Assembly (NCBI GenBank): GCA_947184155.2 | Contig: CAMXCT020000475.1 | Coordinates: 7,861 to 71,860, forward strand | Reading direction: 5' to 3' | Source of the DNA: Cladocopium goreaui | Taxonomy: Eukaryota; Sar; Dinophyceae; Suessiales; Symbiodiniaceae | Length of the DNA stretch: 64,000 nt | Shown here: positions 22,486 through 34,654 of the stretch, piece by piece | Position numbering within the stretch: the stretch's first letter is position 1 | Layout of the letters: every line of letters begins with the position of its first letter | Program-made: the position numbers and the translations under genes | The notes under the pieces: model-generated | Database searches by the model: none | The model's input: the letters and a program-made list of their open reading frames with translations, nothing else | Told to the model about the DNA's origin: nothing

Positions 22486-23229
22486 GTATGTCTGTCTGTG
22501 TCTGTGTCTGTCTCTGCATGGGAGGGAGGTGACAGTTGGCTACGCGAGGTTACGGGGAAGCATGGGAGCAGCTTTCTGCCATCTAGCGGCCCTGGAGTGT
22601 GGAGTGTAAAGTGTGGAGTGTAAAGTGTAAAGTGCGGAGTGTAGAGCGTAGAGTGTACAGTAAAGTGTAGAGTGTAAAGTGTAGAGTGTGGAGTGTAGAG
22701 TGTGGAGTGTAAAGTGTGCAGTGAGGAGTGAGGAGTGCAAAGTGTAAAGTGTAAAGTATGGAGTGTAGAGTGCCGAGTGTAAAGTGTAGAGTGTAAAGTG
22801 TAGAGTGTAAAGTGTAGAGTGTAAAGTGTAGAGTGCTGTGTGTATGTCTGTCTGTGTCTGTGTCTGTCTCTGTATGGGAGGGAGGTGACAGTTGGCTATG
22901 CGAGGTTATGGGGAAGCATGGGAGCAACTTTCTGCCATTTAGCGGTCCTTCGGTCAGCTATTGAATTTCTCTTCTAGGATCATTGGGAAACGGCCATATT
23001 GGTCCAAATCCTAGCCGGGAGGTCACGGGAACTCTTCTGGGATCATTGCGAAACAGCCGTTTGGGGCCAAATCCCGGCCGGGAGGTCACGGGAGGTCATG
23101 GGAGGTTACGGTAGGTTACGGGAGGTTACGGAGGAGGAAAACGGAGGAAAGTGGAGGAACGGCAGGAAAAAGGTTGGAAAAAAACGAAAGAAAATGAAGG
23201 AAAATCGTGAAAAGCAGGGGGAAAATGGA
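22486..23229 (+). repeat. Module C copies 3 and 4 around a short satellite tract
   Basis: A truncated module C (22486-22592) is followed by 22593-22840 heptamer satellite. A longer module C then ends in AACGGAGGAAAGTGGAGGAA and a polypurine stretch at 23150-23229. Confidence 0.8.
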
Positions 23230-23806
23230 GGAACATGGAGGAACTCCGAAGCTCAACGGAGAGCAGCGTCCGTTGGGGTTCGGAACAAGATAGTTTGCAG
23301 GGGGATGAGAAGTGATACTGAGGAAGGGGGGGCGAAGGGTTGCAAAGCAAGGAGAAGTCCTCCAAAGGTGCTGCAGATGGTTTGGGCTTCTAATCTAGTT
23401 CATACGGGGTTGTAAGAGGACGTTTGAGGTGATAACCGAGAGCAGCGTCCGTTGGGGTTCGGAACAAGATAGTTTGCAAGGGGATGAGAAGTGATACTGA
23501 GGAAGGGGTGGAGAAGGGTTGCAAAGCCAGGATAACAATTCCAAAGGTGCTGCAGATGGTTTGGGCTTCTAATCTAGTTCGTACGGGATTGTAAGAGGAC
23601 GTTTGGGGTGATTGTAAGAGGACGTTTGGGCTTTTTGTATATGACGATTGAGTTTGAAATATGATGATTAACCAGTGGGTTGAGGATGCTTACTATAGGG
23701 ATCAACAGAGTAGCCCATTTAAACAACATTAGACAACTACCACGACATTTCTCTGCGGAAACAAAAAGATTCGGGCTCGGGGCTGGCTTTCGTCTCCCCT
23801 TCTCAG
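23230..23806 (+). repeat. Element A right-end module with terminal inverted repeat
   Basis: Contains two tandem copies of TCCGTTGGGGTTCGGAACAA...GCTGCAGATGGTTTGGGC, then CACGACATTTCTCTGCGGAA, GGCTGGCTTTCGT (23781-23793, inverted complement of the left end) and CTCCCCTTCTCAG (ends 23806). Immediately after it starts locus B sequence, TTGTATACTTGTG. Confidence 0.8.
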
Positions 23807-26800
23807 GTTGTATACTTGTGTATAGATGCACAAATAGTCATGACATTGTATTGCTTGTTTGCTGCTGCAGGACGAAAGTACTGCAATTGCCAAAGACGAT
23901 TTTTCTTTCAAGCCTTTGCAACACAGCGTGGGAAAATGTCTTGGACGAATTATCTCTTTGGGATGTGATCTCCATCTACCTGGCCCATGGGAGTTGGTGA
24001 TGCGCCACCGAGGCTGACGGCTCCGTTGGCCAACACAGCGAACGCTGGGAGCCCCGCTGGCTTCTTGGAGGAGTGGATTGAGTGCACTGAGTGGACTGAT
24101 TGGACGGGCCCATGATTCCAACATCCTAGGTGTCCAGCACGCAGCAGTTTTTTTTCACGGCAATTTTCGGTTCACTGTAGTAATTTAGATTAATTTAGGG
24201 ACAACCAAAGCTTGGGATGTTCCCTACTAGTATGTTGCACTGTGTGTTCATATCATTTCATATCCACATTTTCCACATTTCACTACTGTATGCCTTGTGG
24301 TCCAGGCCTTCACTCTTTGGATCACGATACATGTCACTTGGTAGCAAGCGGCGCAAGGCTTGGACCTGCTTTGGACCTGCTTTGGACCCGCTTGGAGCTG
24401 CGTGGAAGTTTATTTTTCCATACTTTTCCATCAAGGAACATCTTGATGCATCAAGCCATTCGTCAAGCTGGATGGAAGGAGGATAAACTATGAGGTTTTT
24501 CCAACACTCATGCTGCTATGCCTAGCTAGGTTGTACTAGATGTTCTTTTCGACCTGGCATCATGGGCGGAGCAGTCCAATCAGGCCAGAACTTCGGCCGT
24601 GCCTCAGAGCTGGTGATGCATTACCAACCCTCTTTAATCACTCAAACAAGTCTTAGAGATTTTTAGAGGTTTTTGATTATGTAAATTATGCAACTCGACT
24701 TATGTTTTGTTGGGATACTATAGTGAGACAATTTGTTGGCGACCAATTTGCTTGTAGTGAGAAACAAGAGAAACAAGCAGAGATACTCCTAGACTGGATA
24801 CCTCGTGATTTTAACACATGTTCAATCTGGTTGTGTGAAAACTCCAAAAACATAACTCTCACAGCAACTTGTTTATTCAGATGCAAGAGTCCATCGGCAC
24901 ACCATGCTTTTGCAGTTGATTTCACTGGGGCTGTCAATTCATTGGTTGATTTGGTTGGCCTCAGGTACTGCAGGAGGCTGGGTTGGAGAAGCTCTTGCAG
25001 ACATGTGAGAAGATTGTGAAGAAAATAGATCCTGAAGCTCGTCTAAGCATGGTTGGAATTAATTGAGATTTCATGAGATTCCGTATTTCATTGTTATTTG
25101 GCCTTGTTTCCACAGCAACTGATCACTTGCTTTCTCCATGTATCCAGTGGAACAAATAGTTGCAGTGAAGGAACGCATTCCAAGTTAGAATTATACTATG
25201 CCTCAAAAGAATTGTAGACCCGACTAGAGTTTCCAATCTCAAAGAGACAGTGGCAGCAGACCTGAGATCGAAATGATTGAAATCTAGCTACACTTGAGCT
25301 CACCGTATGCTTGCTTGTATGCTTGCTCATAGTAGGTTACGATCACAATTGAGCCACTTCAATTCAGAAACTAAAAGGATCTAAAAGGCATTGAAGCACC
25401 AAGGAATCGCCAGAGAAGCCACGCAACTTGAAGCAATTGTGGGCATTGGGAATTTTGGAGAACGTGTGGGCTTCGTATTTGGAATTAGTTTGTGTGGGTG
25501 CGAATCAAACTCAGCACTTCAGAGATCAACTGGCAAAATCAAAAGCTAGATGCGTCAACAAAACAATTTTCCGCACGCCCACATGCAGCCATCGCCCATG
25601 GATATTTGAAGCAGCAGGGTAGTTGACATGATGTGTGTCGCAGCCAAGGCAAGCGTCGCCGAATCACAGAAGCCGGAAACAGCAGCTGAACTGCACTTTG
25701 CTCTTCGCCTGAAGTGGCTGTCGAAGCCACATTTCAGATGAGCGTTTGCCAGTTGGCCAATTTGATGTGAGCGGGTCGTTTGTACCGTAGTGTCTGACTG
25801 ATTCGCCACGGATTGACTCGGATTGACATTGTCAGATCATCAGGAAAGACGTGGACGTGTGGACTTACAAAAGATGCCATGGAGCTGCCCTAAGATCTTG
25901 GAGGCATGGCTTTGTAGGTCCAGCACTTCATATTCTACGAACTGTAATTACAGGAGCGTTCGGAAGATGGCTTTCTATGTGTCGTCAAGTGGCAGTGTCT
26001 TGAAGCGAATTGCCGAGAGGTCACGGCGATGTAGCCCATGGATCTCATACTGCGCGTGGAATTTGCTCAGACAGGTAGAAACACTCTTGATTCTCTGGAT
26101 GACCTGGAACAGCGAGCCGAAGACTTGACCACTTCAAGCAATTGATGCTGGAATCAATTAGAATTGTAACACTGATGAGTTCCTACCCGAAGATTCAGCA
26201 AATTGTCCTTGAAGTGTAATGGCAATAACATACCAGCCAGTCAGATTTTCATCCACATGATTATGTCATCCAGAGACGCGGCCTCGAGTGTCGAGACTGC
26301 CCGAAGTCTTGTAGCAGTCTCATGTTACCAGGAGGAAGATGGAGTTGAGAACTAAAGCACAGGATTATTCTCACTCTTTAACATCTGCCAATGGCCCAGC
26401 CAGCAACGTGCAAGGTAGCATGGGATCTGCTGCGAGCTGATCCTGCAGGCAAAGTATGCCAAAGGTCACGCGGGAGGAGAGGGCGCAATTGCTAGGAGCG
26501 ACCTGACTTCTCAATTGCCATGGTTCCGGAATGTTTCAGGGCTGCTTGTTCTCATTAAAATCCACATGGGGTCCACCAAGAGTGATAGCACACTGCTGAT
26601 GCCCTGATCCCGCTCCTCCGGTCGGCGCTTGGGCGCCACCTCACATTGTAAAGAGCTGCAGGGTCATTTTGAGCCAGAGGGACTTGCGCCAGCGCCGCAC
26701 TCGCTTCACTTTGGGACCTTTGACAGATTCTTATTCTCGTTTTTCCAACCTCGCTCTTTCATGGTCTTTGTGAAACTTACAGCCTTTGGGGCAGCGCCTT

Positions 26801-27610
26801 AAAACTCCATTAGGACAGGATTAGGACAGGAACACATTTGCTTCGACAGCTTCGGTTGATCCCTGCAGCTACTGCAATGTGGAATTAGCTGAAAAGCAGC
26901 ACCATTGCACCATTGCACCATTGCAGTAGAAAAGGATGGTCTTGATGGCAGACCTGGTTTTGGAACCCGTCCCCGTTGTTCCACACAGGTATATAAGATT
27001 ATATAAGATTATTCCAAGCAACCTTGATATCGTTACGTGCTGGCCAGACTCCCGAAATGACAGAGCTGCGAAGGTATTGATGAGTGTTTGGTGCCTGGCT
27101 CTGCCACATTTCTGGCGCCGCCAAGAGGCTTCAAAGACAACGACATTTAAGATGCTGTATGTCACTGTATGTGTTGTGAGAGCTGAGAGCTTCTGAGTGC
27201 GATGGTTGGCTTGCACAGAGTCAGGATACAATACCTTCGTTCCCAATTCTCGTGCCTGAAATGTTATTTGATGTTAATTTGTTACTATTTATGCGGTATT
27301 ACATTGGTTTTACATAGTTTTGCTAAACGGCATTTGAATTTATGAAATCGCAACAAAAAACCAATGGACTTCCAGCACTAGACGTTAGTCCTCATCGTTC
27401 AAGACAGCTGGAGTTAAAAGATCAGGCTGGACCGCCAGGGTTTGAAACATGGCTGAATGGCAATTCGCGGGATTTGCCCTGGAGTGGCTTCCTGCCGAGT
27501 ATGCCTCAAACTCGGCGCCACGTGGGCGAAAGGCTGGGAGATTTTTTTTGGCGCATTGGAGGATTGGTTACAGTTGTGAAATCACTTCAGCATGAGACGA
27601 AACCAAGTAA

Positions 27611-27711
27611 TAATGTGGGTAAAGTGATAATAAACCATCCCCCAAATCACCAAAAATATGTGGTATAAACCATTCCCAAGCGGGTGGTTTATTATTGTTT
27701 TACCCACATTA
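27611..27711. mobile_element. Foldback (MITE-like) element in a candidate intron
   Basis: Ends TAATGTGGGTAAAGTGATAA and TTATTGTTTTACCCACATTA form roughly 29-bp inverted repeats around a 42-bp centre with CCATCCCCCAAATCACCAA. The second copy is at 40285-40385. The centre motif also occurs near 31645 (inverted), 41350 and 41768. Confidence 0.65.
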
Positions 27712-28109
27712 TATGAATATAATTGAATATAGAGATCGCAGTGAAAATGACCAGGCGGAAGTCTTCTTGGAACATGATGTGCCGAGAATGGCGGAAGCAG
27801 TTCACGAGCAGGCTAGGGGCTTCTGCATGCATTTCTTTGAACAAACGTGAACAAGTGAAACAAAGCAAAAAACACTTGTCGAGCAGGCTGCGGAGCAGTA
27901 CTGTGCAGTGCTGGACCTGTGGCAGGCTTGCTGTGGCAAGTTGGCAGTCTCATCACGAAAGGTAGCTCCAGAGGGGCTACCTTGAGTTTTACTTTACGAA
28001 GTAAAGGGGAGGGCGGCCAGCCCCGTTACCTGATTCTTCAGGAGATTGCTAGTCATTTTAGTACCCCCCCCCCCTCCACACCTCCCACGCACCCTAAGAG
28101 CAGACTCAA

Positions 28110-28390
28110 AACATTGTAATTTACAGTATTTTTGTTCTTTTCGGATCAAGAAACCACATTTTGCTACATGGTGAAACCTCCGTAAATACCAGTGTTTTTG
28201 CTAGGTGCTGGCCAAAAAACACTGTAAATACCGTGCTTTTTACTACCAGAGGCAAAAAACATCGTAAATACCGTGGTTTTGGGCTTCCGACCCGCCAAAA
28301 ACATTGGTATTTACGGTGTTTTTTGCTCCGAGAGATGCAAAAACACGCGAAAACACCACCGATTTGACGATTTTCGGCCACTACGGAACC
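28110..28390. repeat. Repeat family D (GTAAATACCG-type), copy 1
   Basis: Imperfect units of about 50 bp with CACTGTAAATACCGTGCTTT, CATCGTAAATACCGTGGTTT and an inverted CATTGGTATTTACGGTGTTT. Related sequence occurs at 48090-48720. Confidence 0.7.
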
Positions 28391-28396
28391 GAGCAA

Positions 28397-30463
28397 AAAC
28401 GCTGCAGGGGTAACACCAACACCAACACCACCACCAACAAGAACAACACCAACAGCAACAGCAACAGCAACAACAACAACAACGACGACGACGACCACAA
28501 CAACAACAACAACAACAACAACACCAACGCACAACGCACAACGCACAACGCACAACGCACAACGCACAACGCACAACGCACAACGCACAACACACAAAAC
28601 ACACAAAACACACACACAACACACACAACACACACAACACACACAACACACACAACACACACAACACACACAACACACACACAACACACACACAACACAC
28701 AACACACAACAACACACAACAACACACAACAACACACAACAACACACACAACAACACACAACAACACACACACACAACAACACACACACAACACACGCAA
28801 CACACACAACACACAACAACACACAACAACACACAACAACACACAACAACACACAACAACACACAACAACACACAACAACACAACAACTCAACAACAACA
28901 CACAACAACACACAACAACACACCACAACACACACAACAACACAAACAACACACAACAACACACCACAACACACAACAACACACAACAACACACAGCAAC
29001 ACACAGCAACACACACAACAACACAACAAGAAACAGAGACAACAAATCAACAACAACGACAAGGACAACAAGAAAAACAACAAAACAACAAACTAACAGC
29101 ACAGGGGGACAACAAACAACACACAACAACACACACACACAACAACACACACACAACACACGCAACACACACAACACACAACAACACACAACAACACACA
29201 ACAACACACAACAACACACAACAACACACAACAACACACAACAACACAACAACTCAACAACAACACACAACAACACACAACAACACACCACAACACACAC
29301 AACAACACAAACAACACACAACAACACACCACAACACACAACAACACACAACAACACACAGCAACACACAGCAACACACACAACAACACAAACAACACAC
29401 AACAACACACCACAACACACACACAACAACACACAACAACACACAACACACACACACAACAACACAACACCACACCACAACACACAACAACACACAACAA
29501 CACACAACAACACACAACAACACACAACAACACACAACAACACACAACAACACACAACAACACACAACAACACACAACAACACACCACAACACACCACAA
29601 CACACCACAACACACCACCACACACAACCACACACAACCACACACAACCACACACAACCACACACACAACCACACACAACCACACACAACCACACACAAC
29701 CACACACAACAACACACAACAACACACAACAACACACAACAACACACAACAACACACAACAACACACAACAACACACAATAACACACAATAACACAACAA
29801 CACACAACAACACACAACAACACACACAACAACACACAACAACACACACACACACAACAACACACAACAACACACAACAACACACCACAACGCACAACAA
29901 CACACAACAACACACGCAACACGCAACAAAACAACACAACAACAACACACAACAACACACAACAACACACACACACACAACAACACAAACAACACACAAC
30001 AACACACCACAACACACCACAACACACACACACACAACAACACACAACAACACACAACAACACACAACAACACACCACAACACACCACAACACACCACAA
30101 CACACAACAACACACCACAACACACCACAACACACAACAACACACAACAACACACAACAACACACAACAACACACACAACAACACAAACAACACACAACA
30201 ACACACCACAACACACCACAACACACACCAAACAGCAACACAACAGTCTATGAGTGTAACAGAACAACAGCACACAACAGCACACAACAGCACACAACAG
30301 CACACAACAGCACACAACAGCACACAACAGCACACAACAGCACACAACAGCACACAACAGCACACAACAGCACACAACAGCACACAACAGCACACAACAG
30401 CACACAACAGCACACAACAACAACAACAACAACACCATCAGCAGCAGCAGCAGCAACAACAGC

Positions 30464-30494
<31 letters not shown>

Positions 30495-30752
30495 GGAACA
30501 CAAACAATACCAACACCAACAACACGACCAACAACACCAACACCACCAACAAACCCAACCACACCAACAACACTAACAACACTAACAACACCAGAAACAC
30601 TACCACCACCAACAACACCAACAACACCAATACCAACAACACCAACAACACCAACAACAACACCAACAACACCAATACCAACAACACCAACAACACCAAC
30701 ACCATCAGCAGCACCAACACCACCAACACCACAACCACCACCAACCCTAACC
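28397..30752. repeat. AAC/AC compound microsatellite
   Basis: About 2.35 kb of ACACAACAAC, ACACACAAC, CACCACAAC and, at 30266-30415, about 15 copies of ACAGCACACA. The end turns into AACACCAACACC. The strand lacks G and T almost entirely, so both strands are open over hundreds of codons (QQHTTTHNN and CVLLCVVVCC types); these are not genes. A block of about 210 bp is duplicated (28790-29035 and 29150-29385). Confidence 0.97.
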
Positions 30753-31151
30753 ACATCGCCGAAGCCTTTCAGTGGCTTTTACCAGACTCCCCTTCATATT
30801 TTTGGAAAGAAAATGGCTGCGTCGCTTTTACCAGAATCCACTTTATGTTTTTTTCCCTGCCCTTTCCCCTTCATTTTTTCTTCGGTTCCTTTCTTGCTTA
30901 CCTACCTTTCGTGTTCCCCTCTCAAGTTGGTTCATGCGCCTTGATGCGCCTTGTGCGCCAGGCTATCCAGAGTGCCTTTTCGTGCTGCTGCACCCCGGTG
31001 GTCGATTGAGGCAAGAGCCATCGCGTAATATCGCCAAGGTGAAGTCCGGTGAAGTGCACAAAGTTCTGACATCATCTTCAATTTCAAACATGAAGTCTCG
31101 AAAGCTAGAAATAGGAATAGGCAATAGAAGAGTTTTACCCTTAGAAACTGT

Positions 31152-31600
31152 TACGAAAGCCAGCCGATAGGCTAGGCAAAGTTTTTTTGGCGAACGAAGT
31201 GAGTATTAGGAGGTCTGGGGGGTGGTCGTCGCGTATGGCGCCAAAATCTCGAAATTAGTTGCAGTGGAGGGTGGGTACATTGAACTTTTTTGGGGGGCAT
31301 GTACCACTACGCAAAGAGGTGACGGTAGGCTTCGATTCCCCCTAGGTCCGTTGACTCCGGCAGGAAAAAGGGAGGAAAAAAGCAAGGAAAATGAAGGAAA
31401 ATCGTTGAAAACAGAGGAGAATGGAGGCAAATGGAGGAATGACGGGAAAAAGGTAGGAAAAAAACGAAGGAAAATCGTTGAAAACAGGGGGAAAATGGAG
31501 GAATGCCAGGTAGGAAAAAAGCGACAGAAAAGGAAGGAAAATCGTTGAAAACCTGGGTAGCAAAAATGCGAATGCCACATGACACTGGCCCACAGGTAGC
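31152..31600 (+). repeat. Element A left-end module, copy 2, with short polypurine tract
   Basis: Starts TACGAAAGCCAGCC after TTAGAAACTGT of locus B and carries the same AAAGAGGTGACGGTAGGCTT and AGGTCCGTTGACTCCGGCAG sequences. It ends in polypurine units near 31550. Confidence 0.85.
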
Positions 31601-32064
31601 CATGAAAGACAGTATATTTATATATATATATATATATCCATAAAATTGGTGATTTGGGGGATGGTTTATGGCAGTCAGTGGATTCCAACCTATGCTAAAC
31701 TCGAATAGGATTGTTCATATCACGGTTGCTCCTCTAACTAGAAGACATAATTTAGTGGCTCCATTTTGGAGGCAGTTATCCACATCCAAGTTTATGGATT
31801 ATTTCTGTTTGGTTGCGACCACCCCTGGCACAATGACCAGCGCAAGAGTTGCTAGGCTAACATCGAAACAAACATGCTGTTACCATCCGTTACCTCGAAT
31901 GCCGAGTTTGGGGTACTGCTTGGGAGCTATGAAAGGGTGCCTTTTGACAAGTGGAGGACACTGTCATAACCAATCAATGTGTGTGTGTGTGTGTCTTGTT
32001 AAAGGGATGTGGCAAAGTCTATAATAAGCCTACCATTTGGGGAGGATTTTAATCCTATCCTACT
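31601..32064 (+). repeat. Repeat family E (single copy here, palindromic in copy 2)
   Basis: After a (TA)n run at 31618-31637 come TTGGTGATTTGGGGGATGGT, GGATTCCAACCTATGCTAAA, GGCTCCATTTTGGAGGCAGT and a (GT)n run near 31978. The same sequence appears at 41947-42303 and inverted at 41405-41760. A plus-strand frame of about 118 codons has no recognisable motif. Confidence 0.75.
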
Positions 32065-32400
32065 GGGAGGCATGGGAGCAACTTTCTGCCATTTAGCGGC
32101 CCTTCGGTCGGCTATTGAATTTCTCTTCTGGGATCATTGGGAAACGGCCGTTTTGGGCCAAATCCTAGCCGGGAGGTCACGGGAGGTCACGGGAGCAAAT
32201 TTCTGCTATTTGACGCCCCTCGACGACCAATTCAATTTCTCTTCTAAAATCATTGCAAAACGGCCGTTTTAGGCCAAATCCTGGCCGGGAGGTCACGGGA
32301 GGTCACGGGAGGTTACAGGCGGTTACGGAGGGAGAAACGGAGGAAAGTGGAGGAACGGCAGCAAAAAGGTAGGAGAAAACCAAAGAAAATGACGGAAATG
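32065..32400 (+). repeat. Module C, copy 5
   Basis: GGCATGGGAGCAACTTTCTG, CGGCCCTTCGGTCGGCTATT, tandem AGGTCACGGG and a purine-rich tail, running directly into the satellite at ATGACGGAAATGTCAAGTG. Confidence 0.87.
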
Positions 32401-34062
32401 TCAAGTGTAAAGTGTAAAGTGTAGAGTGTGGAGTGTGGAGTGGAAAGTGTAGTGTAGAGTGTAAAGTGTAGAGTGTAAAGTGTAGAGTGTGGAGTGTAAA
32501 GTGTGGAGTGTGGAGTGTCAAGTGTGCAGTGAGGAGTGGGGAGTGTAAAGTGTAAAGTGTAAAGTATGGAGTGTAGAGTGAAGAGTGTCGAGTGTAAAGT
32601 GTAGTGTGTAAAGTGTAGAGTGTGGAGTGTGAAGTGTAGAGTGTAAAGTGTAGTGTGTAACGTGTAGAGTGTGGAGTGTAAAGTGTAAAGTGCAGAGTGT
32701 AAAGTGTAGAGTGTGGAGTGTGGAGTGAGGGGTGCACAGTGTAAAGTGTAAGGTGTGGAGTGTAGAGTGTAGAGTGTGGAGTGTGGAGTGTAGAGTGTAA
32801 AGTGTAGAGTGTAAAGTGTAAAGTGTGGAACGAGAAGTGTACAATGTAAAGTGTAAAGTGTGGAGTGTGGAGTGTAGAGTGTAAAGTGTAGAGTGTAAAG
32901 TGTAGAGTGTAAAGTGTAAAGTGTGGAGTGAGAAGTGTACAGTGTAAAGTGTAAAGTGTGGAGTGGAGAGTGAAGAGTGTAGAGTGTAGAGTGTAAAGTG
33001 TAAAGTGTAGTGTGTAAAGTGTAGAGTGTGGAGTGTGGAGTGTAAAGTGTAGAGTGTGGAGTGTAGAGTGTGGAGTATGGAGTGTAAAGTGTAAAGTGGA
33101 AAGTGGGGAGTGTAGAGTGACGAGTGTAAAGTGTAGAGTGTGGAGTGTAAAGTGTAGAGTGTGGAGTGTAAAGTGTGGAGTGTGGAGTGTGAAGTGTGGA
33201 GTGTGGAGTGTAGAGTGTAAAGTGTAAAGTGTGGAGCGAGAAGTGTACAATGTAAAGTGTAAAGTGTGGAGAGTAGAGTGTAGAGTGTAAAGTGTAGAGT
33301 GTAAAGTGTAGAGTGTGGAGTGTAAAGTGTGGAGTGTGGAGCGTCAAGTGTGAAGTGTGGAGTGTAAAGTGTAAAGTGTAAAGTGTAAAGTATGGAGTGG
33401 AGAGTGAAGAGTGTAGAGTGTAAAGTGTAGTGTGTAAAGTGCAAAGTGTGGAGTGTAAAGCGTGGAGTGTGGAGTGTGAAGTGTAAAGTGTGGATTATGG
33501 AGTGTAAAGTGTAAAGTGGAAAGTGTGGAGCGTAGAGTGTAAAGTGTAGAGTGGAGAGTGTGGAGTGTAGAGTGTAAAGTGTAGAGTGTAGAGTGTAAAG
33601 TGTGGAGTGTAGAGTGTAGAGTGAAGAGTGTAGAGTGTAAAGTGTAGAGTGTGGAGTGTAAAGTGTGGAGTGTGGAGCGTCAAGTGTGCAGTGAGGAGTG
33701 TAAAGTGTAAATTGTAAAGTGTAAAGTATGGAGTGGAGAGTGAAGAGTGTAGAGTCTAAAGTGTAGTGTGTAAAGTGTAGAGTGCGGAGTGTGGAGTGTA
33801 AAGTGTAGAGTGTGGAGTGTAAAGTGTGGAGTATGGAGTGTAAAGTGTAAAGTGGAAAGTGTGGAGTGTAGAGTGTAGAGTGTGGAGTGTAAAGTGTCAA
33901 GTGTAGTGTGTAAAGTGTAGAGTGTGGAGTGTGGAGTCTAAAGTGCAAAGTGTAGAGTGTAGAGTGAAGTGTAGAGTGTAGAGTGTGGAGTGTAAAGTGT
34001 GGATCTGGAGTGTAAAGTGTGCAGTGAGGAGTGAGGAGTGTATAGTGTAAAGTGTATCCTTG
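32401..34062. repeat. AGTGTRR heptamer satellite, tract 5
   Basis: 1.66 kb of the heptamers. Higher-order repetition is visible: GAAGTGTACARTGTAAAGTG blocks and GGAGTGGAGAGTGAAGAGTG blocks recur at several hundred bp. The minus strand is open over 476 codons by repetition alone. Confidence 0.95.
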
Positions 34063-34650
34063 TGTACATTTCCACTATGAAATGGCTTGACCCATGTTCC
34101 ATTCCAGGGGCATTTTTCTAACAAAAGGATGCATTTTGTAAGGACATTTTTCTGGTCAACCATGCCATTTTGTAAAAAATGTGTTTTTTGCTTGGCGAAC
34201 CAACTTTCTTTACAAAATGAACTCGGGGCCAATCATTTCATAACGCAGTTTTGGGTTCATTTCAGGCAGTGCAAAAAAGGGTATTGAAATCTTGGCCATG
34301 TCCAGGAACCAGGGTTTCTTCTCTAATTTTTTTTGGGTTCCACCATTGATGTGTGAAGAACCGGCAAGACAGCACTAAGTCAACCAACCAGAAAAGGTGA
34401 TATCAAACTTTCTGGTTTTTTTTTTCCAAACTTTGGCGACTGGGAAAAAATTGTGGGGTTCCCTGGGGAAAGTTGGACTTGTACAAGTAAGACATGTTTC
34501 CAAACAAACAATTTTTTAATACACAAGCTTATACGATGATTGGGTTTGGGGGCCTGGAAATTAACTTGGGGCAACCATTTTGTAAGGAGCCGATTTTTGT
34601 TTTTCCCGAGAGCGCCTGCGAAGGGTTCTTCGTAAAAAAGCAGCCGTTAT
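34063..34650 (+). other. Non-satellite segment conserved in both duplicated copies
   Basis: Matches 44416-45010 at about 97%. It contains repeated ATTTTGTAAGGACATTTTTC and CATTTTGTAAAAA phrases. No convincing exon; frames of 60-111 codons run into the satellite. Confidence 0.6.
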
Positions 34651-34654
34651 AATA

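Larger units (their letters stand above)
27954..30926 (+). mobile_element. 2.97-kb insertion with YACGAAAG terminal inverted repeats and acceptor-like 3' end
   Basis: Comparison with copy 2 (CAGTCTCATTGGTTCATGCG at about 40618) shows that this block is inserted between CTCAT and TTGG. Left end CACGAAAGGTAG (27954-27965) is the perfect inverted complement of CTACCTTTCGTG (30902-30913). The latter is followed by TTCCCCTCTCAAG, a polypyrimidine-AG sequence. Flanking duplication is at most one T. The interior is D-type repeats and a 2.3-kb AAC/AC microsatellite; there is no transposase, so it is nonautonomous. Confidence 0.75.
23807..31150 (+). pseudogene. Locus B copy 1: unrecognised intron-rich gene, 5'-truncated and interrupted
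   Basis: 23807-27953 plus 30927-31150 correspond base for base, with about 2% differences, to 36502-40840. The copy begins inside what would be an intron of copy 2, so the upstream exons seen at 35848-36173 are absent. Candidate exons retained: 23871 onwards after GCTGCTGCAG (DESTAIAKDDFSFKPLQ...), 24965-25051 after TTGGCCTCAG (QEAGLEKLLQTCEKIVKK), 26035-26145 (EFAQTGRNTLDSLDDLEQ) and about 27733-27847 (ENDQAEVFLEHDVPRMAE). Other small differences: a 2-nt indel near 23960, and a frame at 24702 that reads IPRDF in place of IQHDF. A 2.97-kb insertion at 27954 splits the last open region. No family is recognised. Confidence 0.5.

Noticed and set aside
28304-30756. Open frames of 492-700 codons on both strands (QQHTTTHNN, CVLLCVVVCC)
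   Set aside because: They are translations of an AAC/AC microsatellite, which cannot contain stops; several frames are open at once.
31668-32024. 118-codon frame in repeat family E as a possible transposase
   Set aside because: No DDE, RNase H or zinc-finger motif; the palindromic repeat explains its conservation.
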